DNA of 64,000 bases, from the NCBI RefSeq assembly GCF_014649795.1, contig NZ_BMTS01000006.1, positions 310,001-374,000 of the forward strand, in the 5' to 3' direction. Position numbers and translations under genes: made by a program. The notes beneath the pieces were generated by a model. That model searched no databases and was not told the origin of the DNA. It saw only the letters and a list, made by a program, of their open reading frames with translations. This document shows positions 9,052 through 17,966 of the stretch, piece by piece. Source of the DNA: Streptomyces melanogenes (GTDB lineage Bacteria; Actinomycetota; Actinomycetes; Streptomycetales; Streptomycetaceae). Position 1 is the stretch's first letter. Every line of letters begins with the position of its first letter.

Positions 9052-9816
9052 TCAGTCGGTGGGCCGCTTGAGGCGCGCGACGAATTTGTAGCGGTCGCCC
9101 CGGTACACCGAGCGCACCCACTCCACCGGTTCGCCGTTTCCGTCCAGCGAGTGGCGGGAGAGCATCAGCATCGGCAGGCCCACGTCCGTGCCGAGCAGCC
9201 CGGCCTCGCGCGGGGTGGCCAGCGACGTCTCGATCGTCTCCTCGGCCTCGGCGAGCCGCACCCCGTACACCTCCGCGAGGGCGGTGTAGAGGGAGGTGTA
9301 CTTGACCAGCGAGCGGCGCAGCGCGGGGAAGCGCTTGGCCGACAGATGGGTCGTCTCGATCGCCATCGGCTCGCCGCTGGCCAGCCGCAGCCGCTCGATG
9401 CGCAGCACCCTGCCGCCCGCCGCGATGTCGAGCAGCCCGGCCAGCGTGTCGTCGGCGGTCACGTAGCCGATGTCCAGGAGCTGGGAGGTCGGCTCCAGGC
9501 CCTGGGCGCGCATGTCCTCGGTGTACGAGGTGAGTTGCAGCGCCTGGGAGACCTTGGGCTTGGCGACGAACGTGCCCTTGCCCTGGATGCGCTCCAGGCG
9601 CCCCTCGACCACCAGCTCCTGGAGGGCCTGGCGCACGGTGGTGCGGGAGGTGTCGAACTCGGCGGCCAGGGTGCGCTCGGGCGGCACCGGGGTGCCCGGC
9701 GGAAGGGTCTCCGTCATGTCGAGGAGATGCTTCTTGAGGCGGTAGTACTTGGGCACGCGAGCGGTACGGGCGCCGGCGCCCGCCTCTGTCTCCGTACCGC
9801 TCCCGTCGGTGGCCAT
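9052..9816 (-). CDS. dasR: GntR/HutC-family aminosugar regulator DasR
   Basis: This 254-residue protein has an N-terminal winged helix (VPPERTLAAEFDTSRTTVRQALQELV) and a C-terminal UTRA effector domain. It closely matches remembered S. coelicolor DasR, including KYYRLKKHLLDM and the C-terminal RGDRYKFVARLKRP. DasR represses N-acetylglucosamine and chitin uptake genes and links them to development and antibiotic production; glucosamine-6-phosphate relieves binding. I chose the ATG at 9816 to match the known length. The gene diverges from dasA, whose promoter carries its operators. Confidence 0.95.
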   Translation of the reverse strand: MATDGSGTETEAGAGARTARVPKYYRLKKHLLDMTETLPPGTPVPPERTLAAEFDTSRTTVRQALQELVVEGRLERIQGKGTFVAKPKVSQALQLTSYTEDMRAQGLEPTSQLLDIGYVTADDTLAGLLDIAAGGRVLRIERLRLASGEPMAIETTHLSAKRFPALRRSLVKYTSLYTALAEVYGVRLAEAEETIETSLATPREAGLLGTDVGLPMLMLSRHSLDGNGEPVEWVRSVYRGDRYKFVARLKRPTD

Positions 9817-9973
9817 GGCCCGCCTTCCCGAGTGCTGCGCTGCTGCCGTCACCGGCTCCTCCGTCTGTCGCGGCTCACATGGTGGCACGGACCGGTCACG
9901 GGTCGTCGCCCTCCCTCAGGTGTCGGTCCGATAACGGACGCGACAGCCCTTCTTATACACCCTTGACACCCCT

Positions 9974-10013
9974 AAAGGTCTAGGCCAAGCTCCGGGTACT
10001 GGTCTAAACCATT
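9974..10013. promoter_or_regulatory. two dre-like DasR sites before dasA
   Basis: ACTGGTCTAAACCATT at 9998-10013 closely follows the DasR consensus ACTGGTCTAGACCACT. A weaker copy, AAAGGTCTAGGCCAAG, lies at 9974-9989. Their starts are 24 bases apart and they occupy the dasR-dasA intergenic region. Confidence 0.85.
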
Positions 10014-10099
10014 AAAGACCAGGTCCCAGCCCCACAGGCAGTACACGGCGTATGTCTTCGCGGTGGGCGGGGGGTTGCAGCATCCCTGAGGAGGGTGGC

Positions 10100-11383
10100 G
10101 TGAAGCGCAAGCTCATCGCGGCGATCGGCGTCGCGGGCATGTTGGTCAGCATCGCGGCGTGTGGCGACGACGACAAGAAGGACGACGGCGCCAAGGGCGG
10201 CGACGCCAAGTCGCTGACGGTCTGGCTGACGGTCGACGCGCAGAAGAACTGGCCGGACCTGGTGAAGGCGGCCGACGACGCCATCGTCGCCAAGCACCCG
10301 GGTCTGAAGATCAGCCACGAGTACTACGGCTGGCCGGACAAGAACGCCAAGCTCGACGCGGTGCTCGCCACCGACAAGGCCCCCGACGTGGTCGAGATGG
10401 GCAACACCGAGATGCTCGCCTACTCGGTCAAGGGCGCCTTCGCCGAGATCGACCCGTCGAAGTTCGACAACTCCTCCGCCTGGCTCGACGGCCTCAAGGC
10501 CTCGGTCACGTACGACGGCAAGACCTACGGCGTCCCCTACTACGCCGGTGGCCGCGTGGCGACCTGGCGCAAGGACATCGCCGCCGAGGCGGGCGTGAGC
10601 GCCACCCCGAAGACGTACACCGAGCTGACCGCCGACCTGGACAAGATCCAGGAGAAGAAGGGCGACAAGTTCAGCGCCTGGTACCAGCCCTCCCGCGACT
10701 GGTACGCGGCCATGTCGTACGTGTACGACGCCGGCGGCTCCATCGCCAAGGAGGACGGCGGCAAGTTCAAGGCGAACCTGTCCTCGCCGGAGTCCCTCAA
10801 GGGGCTGAACGAGTACAAGAACATCCTCGGCAAGTACATGCACGGCGACAAGACCAAGGACGAGGCCGACCGTCCGATCGTCTACGGCCAGGGCAAGTCC
10901 GCGCTGATCTTCGGCGCCGGCTGGGAGGGCGGCACCGCCGCGACCCCGGAGAACGACAAGGTCGGCAAGCTCGCCGACAAGATCGAGAACTTCGTGATGC
11001 CCGGCCCGTCCGGGAAGGCCATGCCGGTCTTCCTCGGCGGCTCGGACCTCGCCGTCCCGGTCAAGTCCAAGGCGCAGGCGCTCGCGGCCGAGTGGATCAA
11101 CGCGTTCACCGGCACCCAGGGCCAGAAGGGCCTGATCGCCAAGCAGAACCTGCCCAACAACAAGACGGACCTCGCTCCGCTGAAGTCGGACCCGAAGACG
11201 GCCGTCCCGGCCACCGCGGCCGAGTCCAGCTGGTTCGTGCCCATGGCGCCGGGCTGGGGCCAGGTCGAGAAGGCCAAGGTCCTCCAGGACATGCTGCAGG
11301 CCATCGGCACCGGCAAGAAGTCGGTCGAGCAGGCCGCGAAGGACGCGGACGCCGCGATCGACAAGGTCATCAACACCAAGTGA
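10100..11383 (+). CDS. dasA: chitobiose ABC transporter substrate-binding lipoprotein
   Basis: This 427-residue extracellular sugar-binding protein begins with a lipoprotein signal whose lipobox ends SIAAC (modified C21). An Asp/Lys-rich linker and a family 1 solute-binding domain follow. With dasR upstream and two permeases downstream, it corresponds to DasA, which binds N,N'-diacetylchitobiose. The GTG at 10100 has GAGGAGGG directly upstream; an earlier in-frame start would break the signal peptide. A strong stem-loop between dasA and dasB probably allows extra dasA transcript. No ATPase gene is present; in Streptomyces MsiK is encoded elsewhere. Confidence 0.93.
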   Translation: MKRKLIAAIGVAGMLVSIAACGDDDKKDDGAKGGDAKSLTVWLTVDAQKNWPDLVKAADDAIVAKHPGLKISHEYYGWPDKNAKLDAVLATDKAPDVVEMGNTEMLAYSVKGAFAEIDPSKFDNSSAWLDGLKASVTYDGKTYGVPYYAGGRVATWRKDIAAEAGVSATPKTYTELTADLDKIQEKKGDKFSAWYQPSRDWYAAMSYVYDAGGSIAKEDGGKFKANLSSPESLKGLNEYKNILGKYMHGDKTKDEADRPIVYGQGKSALIFGAGWEGGTAATPENDKVGKLADKIENFVMPGPSGKAMPVFLGGSDLAVPVKSKAQALAAEWINAFTGTQGQKGLIAKQNLPNNKTDLAPLKSDPKTAVPATAAESSWFVPMAPGWGQVEKAKVLQDMLQAIGTGKKSVEQAAKDADAAIDKVINTK

Positions 11384-11388
11384 CCTGT

Positions 11389-11427
11389 GGGCGAGGGCCC
11401 CGTCGGAGAGCGACGGGGCCCTCGCCC
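11389..11427 (+). terminator. strong stem-loop between dasA and dasB
   Basis: A 17-base perfect inverted repeat with a GAGAG loop starts six bases after the dasA stop. Its position inside the operon suggests partial termination or mRNA protection, giving more binding protein than permease. Confidence 0.8.
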
Positions 11428-11462
11428 GGCCAGTACCGGAGAGGGACCGCTAGGAGCGCGCG

Positions 11463-12461
11463 ATGAGTGCCGCAGAGACAACCACCGCCAAGGTGCCGCC
11501 GGCGCGGCGCGACCCACGACCGGGTGGGGAATCCGGGAAGCCCCCGAAGGGACCGGGCAGAAAGCGCAGTGCGGGACAGGCGGCGGTGCCCTGGGCGCTG
11601 CTCGCCCCCTGCCTCCTGGCGCTCGCCCTCGTCCTGGGCTATCCGCTGGTACGCCTGGTCACCCTGTCCTTCCAGAAGTTCGGGCAGCCGCAGCTCTGGG
11701 GGTTCAAAGACCCGGAGTCGGTCGGCTTCGACAACTTCACCAAGGTCCTGGGCGACAACGAGTTCTGGACCGTCGTCGTCCGCACCGTCCTGTTCGCCTT
11801 CACCGCGGTCGTGCTGACCATGGTGCTCGGCATGCTGATCGCCCTGCTGCTCCAGCGGGTCTCCGGCTGGGTGAAGACCCTGGTCAACATCGCCCTGGTG
11901 GCGAGCTGGGGCATGCCCATCGTCGTCGCCATCACCATCTTCAAGTGGATGTTCGACACCGACTTCGGCGTACTGAACTGGCTGCTCAGCCAGTTGCCGG
12001 GGATGGACATGATCGGCCACAACTGGTTCGCCAGCGGCACCCAGGGCCTCGCCGTCATCATGCTGCTCGTGGTCTGGGGCGCGGTGCCGTTCGTCGTCAT
12101 CACGCTGAGCGCGGGCCTCACCCAGGTCCCCAAGGAGCTCGAAGAGGCCGCCCGGCTCGACGGCGCCGGCGCCTGGGGCGTCTTCCGGCACGTCACCCTG
12201 CCGATCCTCAAGCCCATCATCGTGATGCTCGCGACCCTCTCGGTCATCTGGGACATGGGCGTCTTCCCGCAGGTCTTCGTGATGCGCGGCAACCACCCCG
12301 AGCCCGAGTTCCAGCTCCTCACCACGTACTCGTACGACAAGGCGTTCGTGGTCAACGACTACTCGCAGGGCGCCGCGATCGCGCTGCTCACCGTGCTCCT
12401 TCTGCTCGGTGTGATCGCCGTGTACATGCGCCAGATGCTGAAGATCGGAGAGGTGGAGTAA
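11463..12461 (+). CDS. dasB: chitobiose ABC transporter permease DasB
   Basis: This 332-residue inner-membrane permease has about six transmembrane segments after a basic N-terminus of about 40 residues. The cytoplasmic EAA loop that docks the ATPase is visible (ELEEAARLDGAGAWGVFRHV, then LPIL). An AGGAG-like site precedes the ATG at 11463. It is followed after three bases by dasC, its partner subunit. Confidence 0.92.
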   Translation: MSAAETTTAKVPPARRDPRPGGESGKPPKGPGRKRSAGQAAVPWALLAPCLLALALVLGYPLVRLVTLSFQKFGQPQLWGFKDPESVGFDNFTKVLGDNEFWTVVVRTVLFAFTAVVLTMVLGMLIALLLQRVSGWVKTLVNIALVASWGMPIVVAITIFKWMFDTDFGVLNWLLSQLPGMDMIGHNWFASGTQGLAVIMLLVVWGAVPFVVITLSAGLTQVPKELEEAARLDGAGAWGVFRHVTLPILKPIIVMLATLSVIWDMGVFPQVFVMRGNHPEPEFQLLTTYSYDKAFVVNDYSQGAAIALLTVLLLLGVIAVYMRQMLKIGEVE

Positions 12462-12464
12462 CCG

Positions 12465-13319
12465 ATGGCTACCTCTACCCCGGCGCTCAAGCGCCCCAAG
12501 GGCAAGAAGTCCAAGCTCGGCTGGAACCTGCTCGGCCTGCTGGTCTTCGCCACCGCGGGCTTCCCGGTCTACTGGATGCTCAACACGGCGCTCAAGCCGT
12601 CCAAGGACGCGATCGACCCGAGCCCGCACTTCTTCCCCCGGTCCTTCACCCTGGAGAACTTCCGCCGGGCGCTGGACATCGGTGACTTCTGGGGCTCGAT
12701 CGGCCGCTCGCTGATCGTCTCCGTCGTCGTGGTGGTCATCGGCATCGCGGTCGGCCTGCTGGCCGCGCTCGCCATCTCGCGGTTCGCCTTCCGCGGCCGC
12801 AAGGTCGTGATCATCGGCATCCTGGCGGTCCAGATGGTCCCGCTGGTCGCGATGATCATCCCGGTCTTCCTGCTCCTCAACGACCTCGGCCAGTACGACA
12901 AGTTGTCCGGCCTGGTCCTCACCTACCTCACCTTCATCCTCCCCTTCACGGTCTGGACGCTGCGCGGCTTCATCGTCAACGTCCCCAAGGAGCTGGAGGA
13001 GGCGGCGATGGTCGACGGGTGCAGCCGCACCGGCGCCTTCATGCGCGTGGTCTTCCCGCTGCTGGCCCCGGGCATGGTGGCCACCTCGGTTTACGGCTTC
13101 ATCCAGGCGTGGAACGAATACCTCTACGCCCTGATGCTGATGAGCCAGAACCACCAGACCGCCACCGTCTGGCTGTCCAACTTCACCACCCAGCACGGCA
13201 CCGAGTTCGCCCCCATGATGGCCGGCTCCACCATGATGGCCGTCCCCATCGTGGCTCTGTTCCTCCTCGTCCAGCGCAAGATGGCCGCGGGTCTGACGGC
13301 CGGCGCAGTGAAGGGATAA
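12465..13319 (+). CDS. dasC: chitobiose ABC transporter permease DasC
   Basis: This second permease subunit has 284 residues and about six membrane segments. Its EAA loop reads ELEEAAMVDGCSRTGAFMRV. It starts three bases after dasB and ends nine bases before the GH3 gene, so transport and cleavage of chitobiose are encoded in one transcript. Confidence 0.92.
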   Translation: MATSTPALKRPKGKKSKLGWNLLGLLVFATAGFPVYWMLNTALKPSKDAIDPSPHFFPRSFTLENFRRALDIGDFWGSIGRSLIVSVVVVVIGIAVGLLAALAISRFAFRGRKVVIIGILAVQMVPLVAMIIPVFLLLNDLGQYDKLSGLVLTYLTFILPFTVWTLRGFIVNVPKELEEAAMVDGCSRTGAFMRVVFPLLAPGMVATSVYGFIQAWNEYLYALMLMSQNHQTATVWLSNFTTQHGTEFAPMMAGSTMMAVPIVALFLLVQRKMAAGLTAGAVKG

Positions 13320-13328
13320 CGCCGCCCC

Positions 13329-14840
13329 ATGACGACGATCGCACGCAGCACCGACACACTCACGCGCGACGCCCTGACCGTCCTGCAGCCCGGTTTCGTC
13401 GGCACCACCGCCCCCGACTGGCTGCTGCGCCGGATCGGGGAGGGCCTCACCTCGGTGGGCCTGTTCGGCCGCAACATCGCCACCGCGGACCAACTGGCGG
13501 CGCTGACCGCCCAGTTGCGGTCCGAGCGGGACGACGTCCTGGTGGCCATCGACGAGGAGGGCGGGGACGTCACCCGTCTGGAGGTCCGCACGGGCTCGTC
13601 GTTCCCGGGCAACCTGGCGCTGGGTTCGGTGGACGACACGGACCTGACCCGCGCGGTGGCCCACGAGCTGGGCCGCCGCCTGGCGGCCTGCGGAGTGGAC
13701 CTCAACTGGGCCCCGTCGGCGGACGTGAACTCCAACCCCGACAACCCGGTGATCGGCGTACGGTCCTTCGGCGCCGACCCGCAGCTCGTGGCGCGGCACA
13801 CCGCCGCGTACATCGAGGGGCTGCAGTCCGCCGGAGTCGCCGCCTGCACCAAGCACTTCCCGGGCCACGGCGACACGGCGGTCGACTCGCACCACGCGCT
13901 GCCGCGCATCGACGCGGACCTGGACACGCTGCACGCCCGTGAACTGGTGCCCTTCCGCGCCGCGATCGCCGCGGGCTCCAAGTCGGTCATGAGCGCGCAC
14001 ATCCTGCTGCCCGCGCTCGACCCGACCCGCCCGGCGACGCTGAGCCCGCGCGTCCTGACCGGACTGCTGCGCGAGGAACTCGGCTACGACGGGCTGATCG
14101 TCACCGACGCCGTGGAGATGCAGGCCATCGCCTCGACGTACGGGATCGAGCGCGGCTCGGTCCTCGCGATCGCGGCCGGGGCGGACGCGCTGTGCGTCGG
14201 CGGCGGGCTCGCGGACGAGGACACCGTGCTGCGGCTGCGGGACGCGCTGGTCGCGGCGGTACGGGCCGGTGAACTGCCCGAGTCGCGCCTCGCCGACGCG
14301 GCGGCCCGGGTCCGCGCGCTCGCGTCCTGGACGCGGGAGGCCAGGGGGAGCGTGGCGGGGCCGGGCGCGGCGGAGGGGGCCGCGTCCGGTTCCGACATCG
14401 GGCTGGTGGCGGCGCGGCGGGCGCTGCGGGTGACGGGTTCTGCCGCGCCCCTTTCGGCCCCGCCGTACGTGGCGTCCTTCACTCCCGTGGCGAACATCGC
14501 GGTCGGGGACGAGACGCCGTGGGGGGTGGGGGTGGAGCTTTCGGCTCTGCTGCCGGGGACTGTGACGGGTACGTACGGTCCATCGGCGGACCCCGCGTCG
14601 GTGCTGGCCGCGGCTGGTGGGCGGCGGATCGTCGCCGTCGTCCGCGACGAGCACCGCCATCCGTGGATGTCCTCGGCCCTGTCCGCGCTGCTGTCGGCGC
14701 GTCCGGACACGGTGGTGATCGAGATGGGGGTGCCGCAGGCTGCGGCGCGGGGTTCCGTCCACATCGCGACGCACGGGGCGGCAAGAGTCTGCGGCCGAGC
14801 GGCCGCCGAGGCTTTGCTCCCCACCCCACCCCTTCCCTAA
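13329..14840 (+). CDS. GH3 family beta-N-acetylhexosaminidase-like hydrolase
   Basis: This 503-residue protein has the NagZ-type GH3 signature KHFPGHGDTAVDSHHALP near residues 178-195, with the His/Asp pair that serves as acid/base. The nucleophile region reads LIVTDAVEM. There is no signal peptide, so it acts in the cytoplasm. Its position directly after dasC suggests it splits imported chitobiose or related aminosugar oligomers; the homologous locus in S. coelicolor has been called dasD. The C-terminal 150 residues, after the barrel, are Ala-rich and variable. Confidence 0.85.
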   Translation: MTTIARSTDTLTRDALTVLQPGFVGTTAPDWLLRRIGEGLTSVGLFGRNIATADQLAALTAQLRSERDDVLVAIDEEGGDVTRLEVRTGSSFPGNLALGSVDDTDLTRAVAHELGRRLAACGVDLNWAPSADVNSNPDNPVIGVRSFGADPQLVARHTAAYIEGLQSAGVAACTKHFPGHGDTAVDSHHALPRIDADLDTLHARELVPFRAAIAAGSKSVMSAHILLPALDPTRPATLSPRVLTGLLREELGYDGLIVTDAVEMQAIASTYGIERGSVLAIAAGADALCVGGGLADEDTVLRLRDALVAAVRAGELPESRLADAAARVRALASWTREARGSVAGPGAAEGAASGSDIGLVAARRALRVTGSAAPLSAPPYVASFTPVANIAVGDETPWGVGVELSALLPGTVTGTYGPSADPASVLAAAGGRRIVAVVRDEHRHPWMSSALSALLSARPDTVVIEMGVPQAAARGSVHIATHGAARVCGRAAAEALLPTPPLP

Positions 14841-15075
14841 AGCCCTCGGGCGGACGGCCGAGTTCGTCGGCTGCGGACCGTGGTGGGTTGCTCGCGCAGT
14901 TCCCCGCGCCCCTTAAGTGCGCCCCTTCGGAGCGCTTCTAGGGGCGCGGGGAACTGCGCGACCAGTTGGGGACGGCCCGCAGACAAACGGAGTCCAGGGG
15001 TCCGGGGGCGTAGCCCCCGGGAAAACACCTCCGCCCCCTCCCGCCCCCGGAGGGTTTAGGGAAGGGGCGGGGTGG
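14841..15075. repeat. composite intergenic repeat, copy 1
   Basis: No gene is seen here. The segment holds a large hairpin with 22-base arms at 14892-14913 and 14940-14961 (core TTCCCCGCGCCCCT), flanked by runs such as GGGGGCGTAGCCCCCGG and an AAACGGAGTCC-type stretch. Closely similar blocks recur at 47140-47391 in the opposite orientation. Such hairpins are common between Streptomyces genes and may act as terminators. Confidence 0.75.
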
Positions 15076-15081
15076 GGGGTC

Positions 15082-15867
15082 CTACAGGCCCTGCCACGTC
15101 GGCTTGTTGGCGTACGTGTGGCGGAAATAGTGCGCAAGCTTCAGCTTCGACGCAGCCGCCTCATCCACCACCACGGTGGCGTGAGGGTGCAGCTGGAGCG
15201 CCGAGGCGGGGACCACGGAGGCCACCGGGCCCTCCACGGTCGCCGCCACCGCCTCAGCCTTCCCCTCACCCGTCGCCAGCAGCACCAGATGCCGCGCCTC
15301 CAGGATCGTCCCGATCCCCTGCGTGATCACGTGGTGCGGCACCTGCTCGATGTCGTCGTCGAAGAAGCGCGCGTTGTCCACCCGCGTCTGCTCCGTCAGC
15401 GTCTTGATCCGGGTACGGGACGCCAGCGACGAGCACGGCTCGTTGAAGCCGATGTGCCCGTCGGTGCCGATCCCCAGGATCTGGAGGTCCACGCCCCCGG
15501 CCGACGACAGCGCCCGGTCGTACGCCTCGCACGCCGCCTGGACGTCCGCCGCCGAGCCGTCCGGCCCGATGAACGAGTCCGCGCCGAGCCCGAGCGGCTC
15601 CACGACCTGGCGGATCACCGTGGCGCGGTAGGACTCGGGGTGCCCCACCGGCAGCCCGACGTACTCGTCGAGCTGACAGACCCGGGCCCGCGACACGTCC
15701 ACCGCACCCGCCGCGACCTTGGCCGTCAGCGCGTCGTAGATGGGCAGCGGGGTCGAGCCGGTGGCCACGCCGAGCAGGGCGTCGGGCTTGCGGCGCCACA
15801 GGGCCGCGATGGACTCCGCGATGAGCTCGCCGCCCGCCTTGGCGTCCGGGACGATGACAACTTCCAC
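15082..15867 (-). CDS. nagB: glucosamine-6-phosphate deaminase
   Basis: The enzyme converts glucosamine-6-phosphate to fructose-6-phosphate and ammonia, feeding aminosugars into glycolysis. The 261-residue length fits the family. Motifs include GVATGSTP (phosphate loop), QLDEYVGLP and GIGTDGHIGFNEP. I chose the GTG at 15867 (MEVVIVPDAKAGG); the frame above it has no family similarity. The gene is divergent from the SIS-domain gene, and a dre-like site about 45 bases upstream places it under DasR. Its substrate is also the DasR inducer. Confidence 0.95.
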   Translation of the reverse strand: MEVVIVPDAKAGGELIAESIAALWRRKPDALLGVATGSTPLPIYDALTAKVAAGAVDVSRARVCQLDEYVGLPVGHPESYRATVIRQVVEPLGLGADSFIGPDGSAADVQAACEAYDRALSSAGGVDLQILGIGTDGHIGFNEPCSSLASRTRIKTLTEQTRVDNARFFDDDIEQVPHHVITQGIGTILEARHLVLLATGEGKAEAVAATVEGPVASVVPASALQLHPHATVVVDEAAASKLKLAHYFRHTYANKPTWQGL

Positions 15868-15910
15868 GTGGGCCTGCCGATCTGGAGACGTAGAGACGTA
15901 AACCAACCAG

Positions 15911-15926
15911 GGTGGTATAGACCAAT
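15911..15926. promoter_or_regulatory. dre-like DasR site before nagB
   Basis: GGTGGTATAGACCAAT matches the DasR consensus ACTGGTCTAGACCACT in the central TGGT-TAGACCA. It lies between the divergent nagB and SIS-domain genes and could control both. Confidence 0.85.
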
Positions 15927-16031
15927 CTAGCAGAGTGGGCGGCCCGCCCGCTGGCGGTCGCGCCTTCTGCCATGGTCGACTGGAGGGGTTTCGGCAACGC
16001 GTACACGGACCGCCATTTGGAGGCATTGCGC

Positions 16032-17114
16032 ATGTCGTCCCCGATGTCGTCGGCGCACAGCGAGGCGCACAGCGAGCAGCCCGGCCGGATCATGCACGGC
16101 GAGATGGCGGAGCAGCCCGCCGTACTGCGCCGCATCCTCGCCGACGGCGCCCCCCGCATCCGCGAGGTCGCGGCCGCGATCGCCGCCCGAAAGCCCCGCT
16201 TCGTCCTGCTGACCGCCCGCGGCACCTCGGACAACGCCGCCCTGTACGCGAAGTACCTGATCGAGATCCGGCTCGGGATCCCCTGCGGACTGACCTCGAT
16301 GTCGACGATCACCGCGTACGGCGCCCGGCCCGACCTCAGCGACGTCCTCGTCATCACCGTCAGCCAGTCCGGCGGCTCGCCCGACCTCGTCGACTCCACC
16401 CGGGCGGCCCGCGCGGCGGGCGCGATCACGCTGGCCTTCACCAACAACGCCGACTCGCCGCTCGCGGCCGTCTCCGAGCACCACATCGACATCCTGGCCG
16501 GGCCTGAGAAGGCGCTGCCCGCGACCAAGACGTACACCGCCTCGCTGCTCGCCCTCTACCTCTTCGTCGAGGGCCTGCGCGACGGCGACGTCTCGGCCGC
16601 CGGGGCGCTGCCGGAGCTCGCGGACCGGATCCTGGCCCGGCAGGACGAGGTGAGGGCGCTGGCCTCCCGCTACCGGTTCGCCGAGCGGATGGTGATCACC
16701 TCGCGGGGGTACGGCTATCCCACGGCGAAGGAAGCCGCCCTCAAGCTGATGGAGACGAGCTACATCCCCGCCCTCTCCTACTCCGGCGCCGACCTGCTGC
16801 ACGGCCCGCTGGCCATGGTCGACAACATCTCGCCGGTGATCGCGGTGGTCACCGACGGCCGGGGCGGCCAGGCGCTCCAGCCGGTGCTCGACCGGCTGCG
16901 CGGCCGGGGCGCCGACCTCTTCGTCGTCGGCCCCAAGCCGCAGGTGGACGCGGCTTCGGCGGGTTTCGTGCTGCCGGTCGAGGGCGTCCCCGAGGAGCTC
17001 CAGCCGATCCTGGAGATCCTCCCGCTCCAACTCCTCGCGTACGAGGTCACCATCGCCCGCGGCCAGGACCCGGACGCCCCGCGCGCCCTGGCGAAGGTGA
17101 CCGAGACCCACTGA
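16032..17114 (+). CDS. SIS-domain sugar isomerase/deaminase
   Basis: This 360-residue protein carries two SIS phosphosugar-binding domains. The first has LLTARGTSDNAALYAKY and VSQSGGSPDLVDS, the second ITSRGYGYPTAKEAALKLMETS. It resembles the isomerase half of GlmS and AgaS-type deaminases but lacks the glutaminase domain. It probably acts on glucosamine-phosphate, which fits the divergent nagB and the shared dre-like site. I chose the ATG at 16032 because GGAGG lies eight bases before it. Confidence 0.88.
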   Translation: MSSPMSSAHSEAHSEQPGRIMHGEMAEQPAVLRRILADGAPRIREVAAAIAARKPRFVLLTARGTSDNAALYAKYLIEIRLGIPCGLTSMSTITAYGARPDLSDVLVITVSQSGGSPDLVDSTRAARAAGAITLAFTNNADSPLAAVSEHHIDILAGPEKALPATKTYTASLLALYLFVEGLRDGDVSAAGALPELADRILARQDEVRALASRYRFAERMVITSRGYGYPTAKEAALKLMETSYIPALSYSGADLLHGPLAMVDNISPVIAVVTDGRGGQALQPVLDRLRGRGADLFVVGPKPQVDAASAGFVLPVEGVPEELQPILEILPLQLLAYEVTIARGQDPDAPRALAKVTETH

Positions 17115-17121
17115 TCGCGGG

Positions 17122-17874
17122 CTACGGCAGCGAGCCGCCCGTCGCGTCGATCCACTGGCCCGTCACCCAGCGCCCGTCCGCCGAGGCCAGGAACGCCACC
17201 ACGTCCGCGATGTCGGAGGGTTCGCCGACCCGGCCGAGCGCCGACATCGCCGCCGCGCCCGCCCACGCCTCGTCACTCGCGCGCAGCCAGTCCGCGTTGA
17301 CGTCGGTGTCGACGATGCCCGGGGCCACCGAGTTCACGGTGATGCCCCGACTGCCCACGATCTTGGACAGGTTGCGGGTGAACACGTCGAGCGCGCCCTT
17401 GGTCATGGCGTACGCGATCAGGTCCGGCAGCAGCGCCGACTTGGAGGCGCCGGAGGAGATGTTGATGATCCGGCCGCCGTCGCGCATCCGCTCCAGGCCG
17501 AGCTGCGCCAGGAAGAACGGCGCCTTCGCGTTCACCGCGAACACCCGCTCGTACTCTTCCTCCTCGATCTCCCCGAAGGTGCTGGCCGTGCCGATGCCCG
17601 CGTTGTTGACCAGGATGTCCACCCCGTCCGCGTGCCGGTCGAAGGCCGCCCACAGCGCCTGGGCGTCGCCGGGGACGCCCAGCTCCTGGCCGAGGGCGAA
17701 GGCCGAGCCGCCCGCCTCCTCGATCGCGGCGACCGTCTCCTTGGCGGCCGCCTCGTTGCTGCCGTAGTGGACGGCGACCCGCGCCCCGTCCCGGCCGAGC
17801 CGTTCCGCGATGCCCCGGCCGATGCCCCGGCTGCCGCCGGTGACCAGTGCCGTCCTGCCCGTGAGTGCGCCCAT
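17122..17874 (-). CDS. SDR-family oxidoreductase
   Basis: This 250-residue classical short-chain dehydrogenase has the cofactor motif TGGSRGIGRGIA, the structural NNAG and the catalytic S and YxxxK (in AYAMTKGAL). The ATG at 17874 has GGAGG at suitable spacing. It is divergent from a TetR regulator, and two related palindromes lie between them, so the regulator probably controls this gene. The substrate is unknown. Confidence 0.88.
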   Translation of the reverse strand: MGALTGRTALVTGGSRGIGRGIAERLGRDGARVAVHYGSNEAAAKETVAAIEEAGGSAFALGQELGVPGDAQALWAAFDRHADGVDILVNNAGIGTASTFGEIEEEEYERVFAVNAKAPFFLAQLGLERMRDGGRIINISSGASKSALLPDLIAYAMTKGALDVFTRNLSKIVGSRGITVNSVAPGIVDTDVNADWLRASDEAWAGAAAMSALGRVGEPSDIADVVAFLASADGRWVTGQWIDATGGSLP

Positions 17875-17901
17875 GGCGTACGTCCTCCCCGTGAACAAAA
17901 A

Positions 17902-17958
17902 TCTGTAGCGCTCGCTACAGAACGAGAACGTAACACATTCTCTAGTGGTCGCTATAGA
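17902..17958. promoter_or_regulatory. twin 20-base operators between the SDR and TetR genes
   Basis: TCTGTAGCGCTCGCTACAGA (17902-17921) has perfect nine-base arms. TCTCTAGTGGTCGCTATAGA (17939-17958) agrees with it at 16 of 20 positions. The starts are 37 bases apart. The second covers the apparent -10 (TATAGAAT) of the TetR gene, as expected for autorepression. Confidence 0.8.
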
Positions 17959-17966
17959 ATTCGTCC

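Noticed and set aside
11370..14774. A 1134-codon open frame on the minus strand opposite dasB, dasC and GH3
   Set aside because: It is the mirror of codon-position GC bias in three well-supported genes. Its product is a low-complexity Arg/Gly/Asp/His string with no family features.
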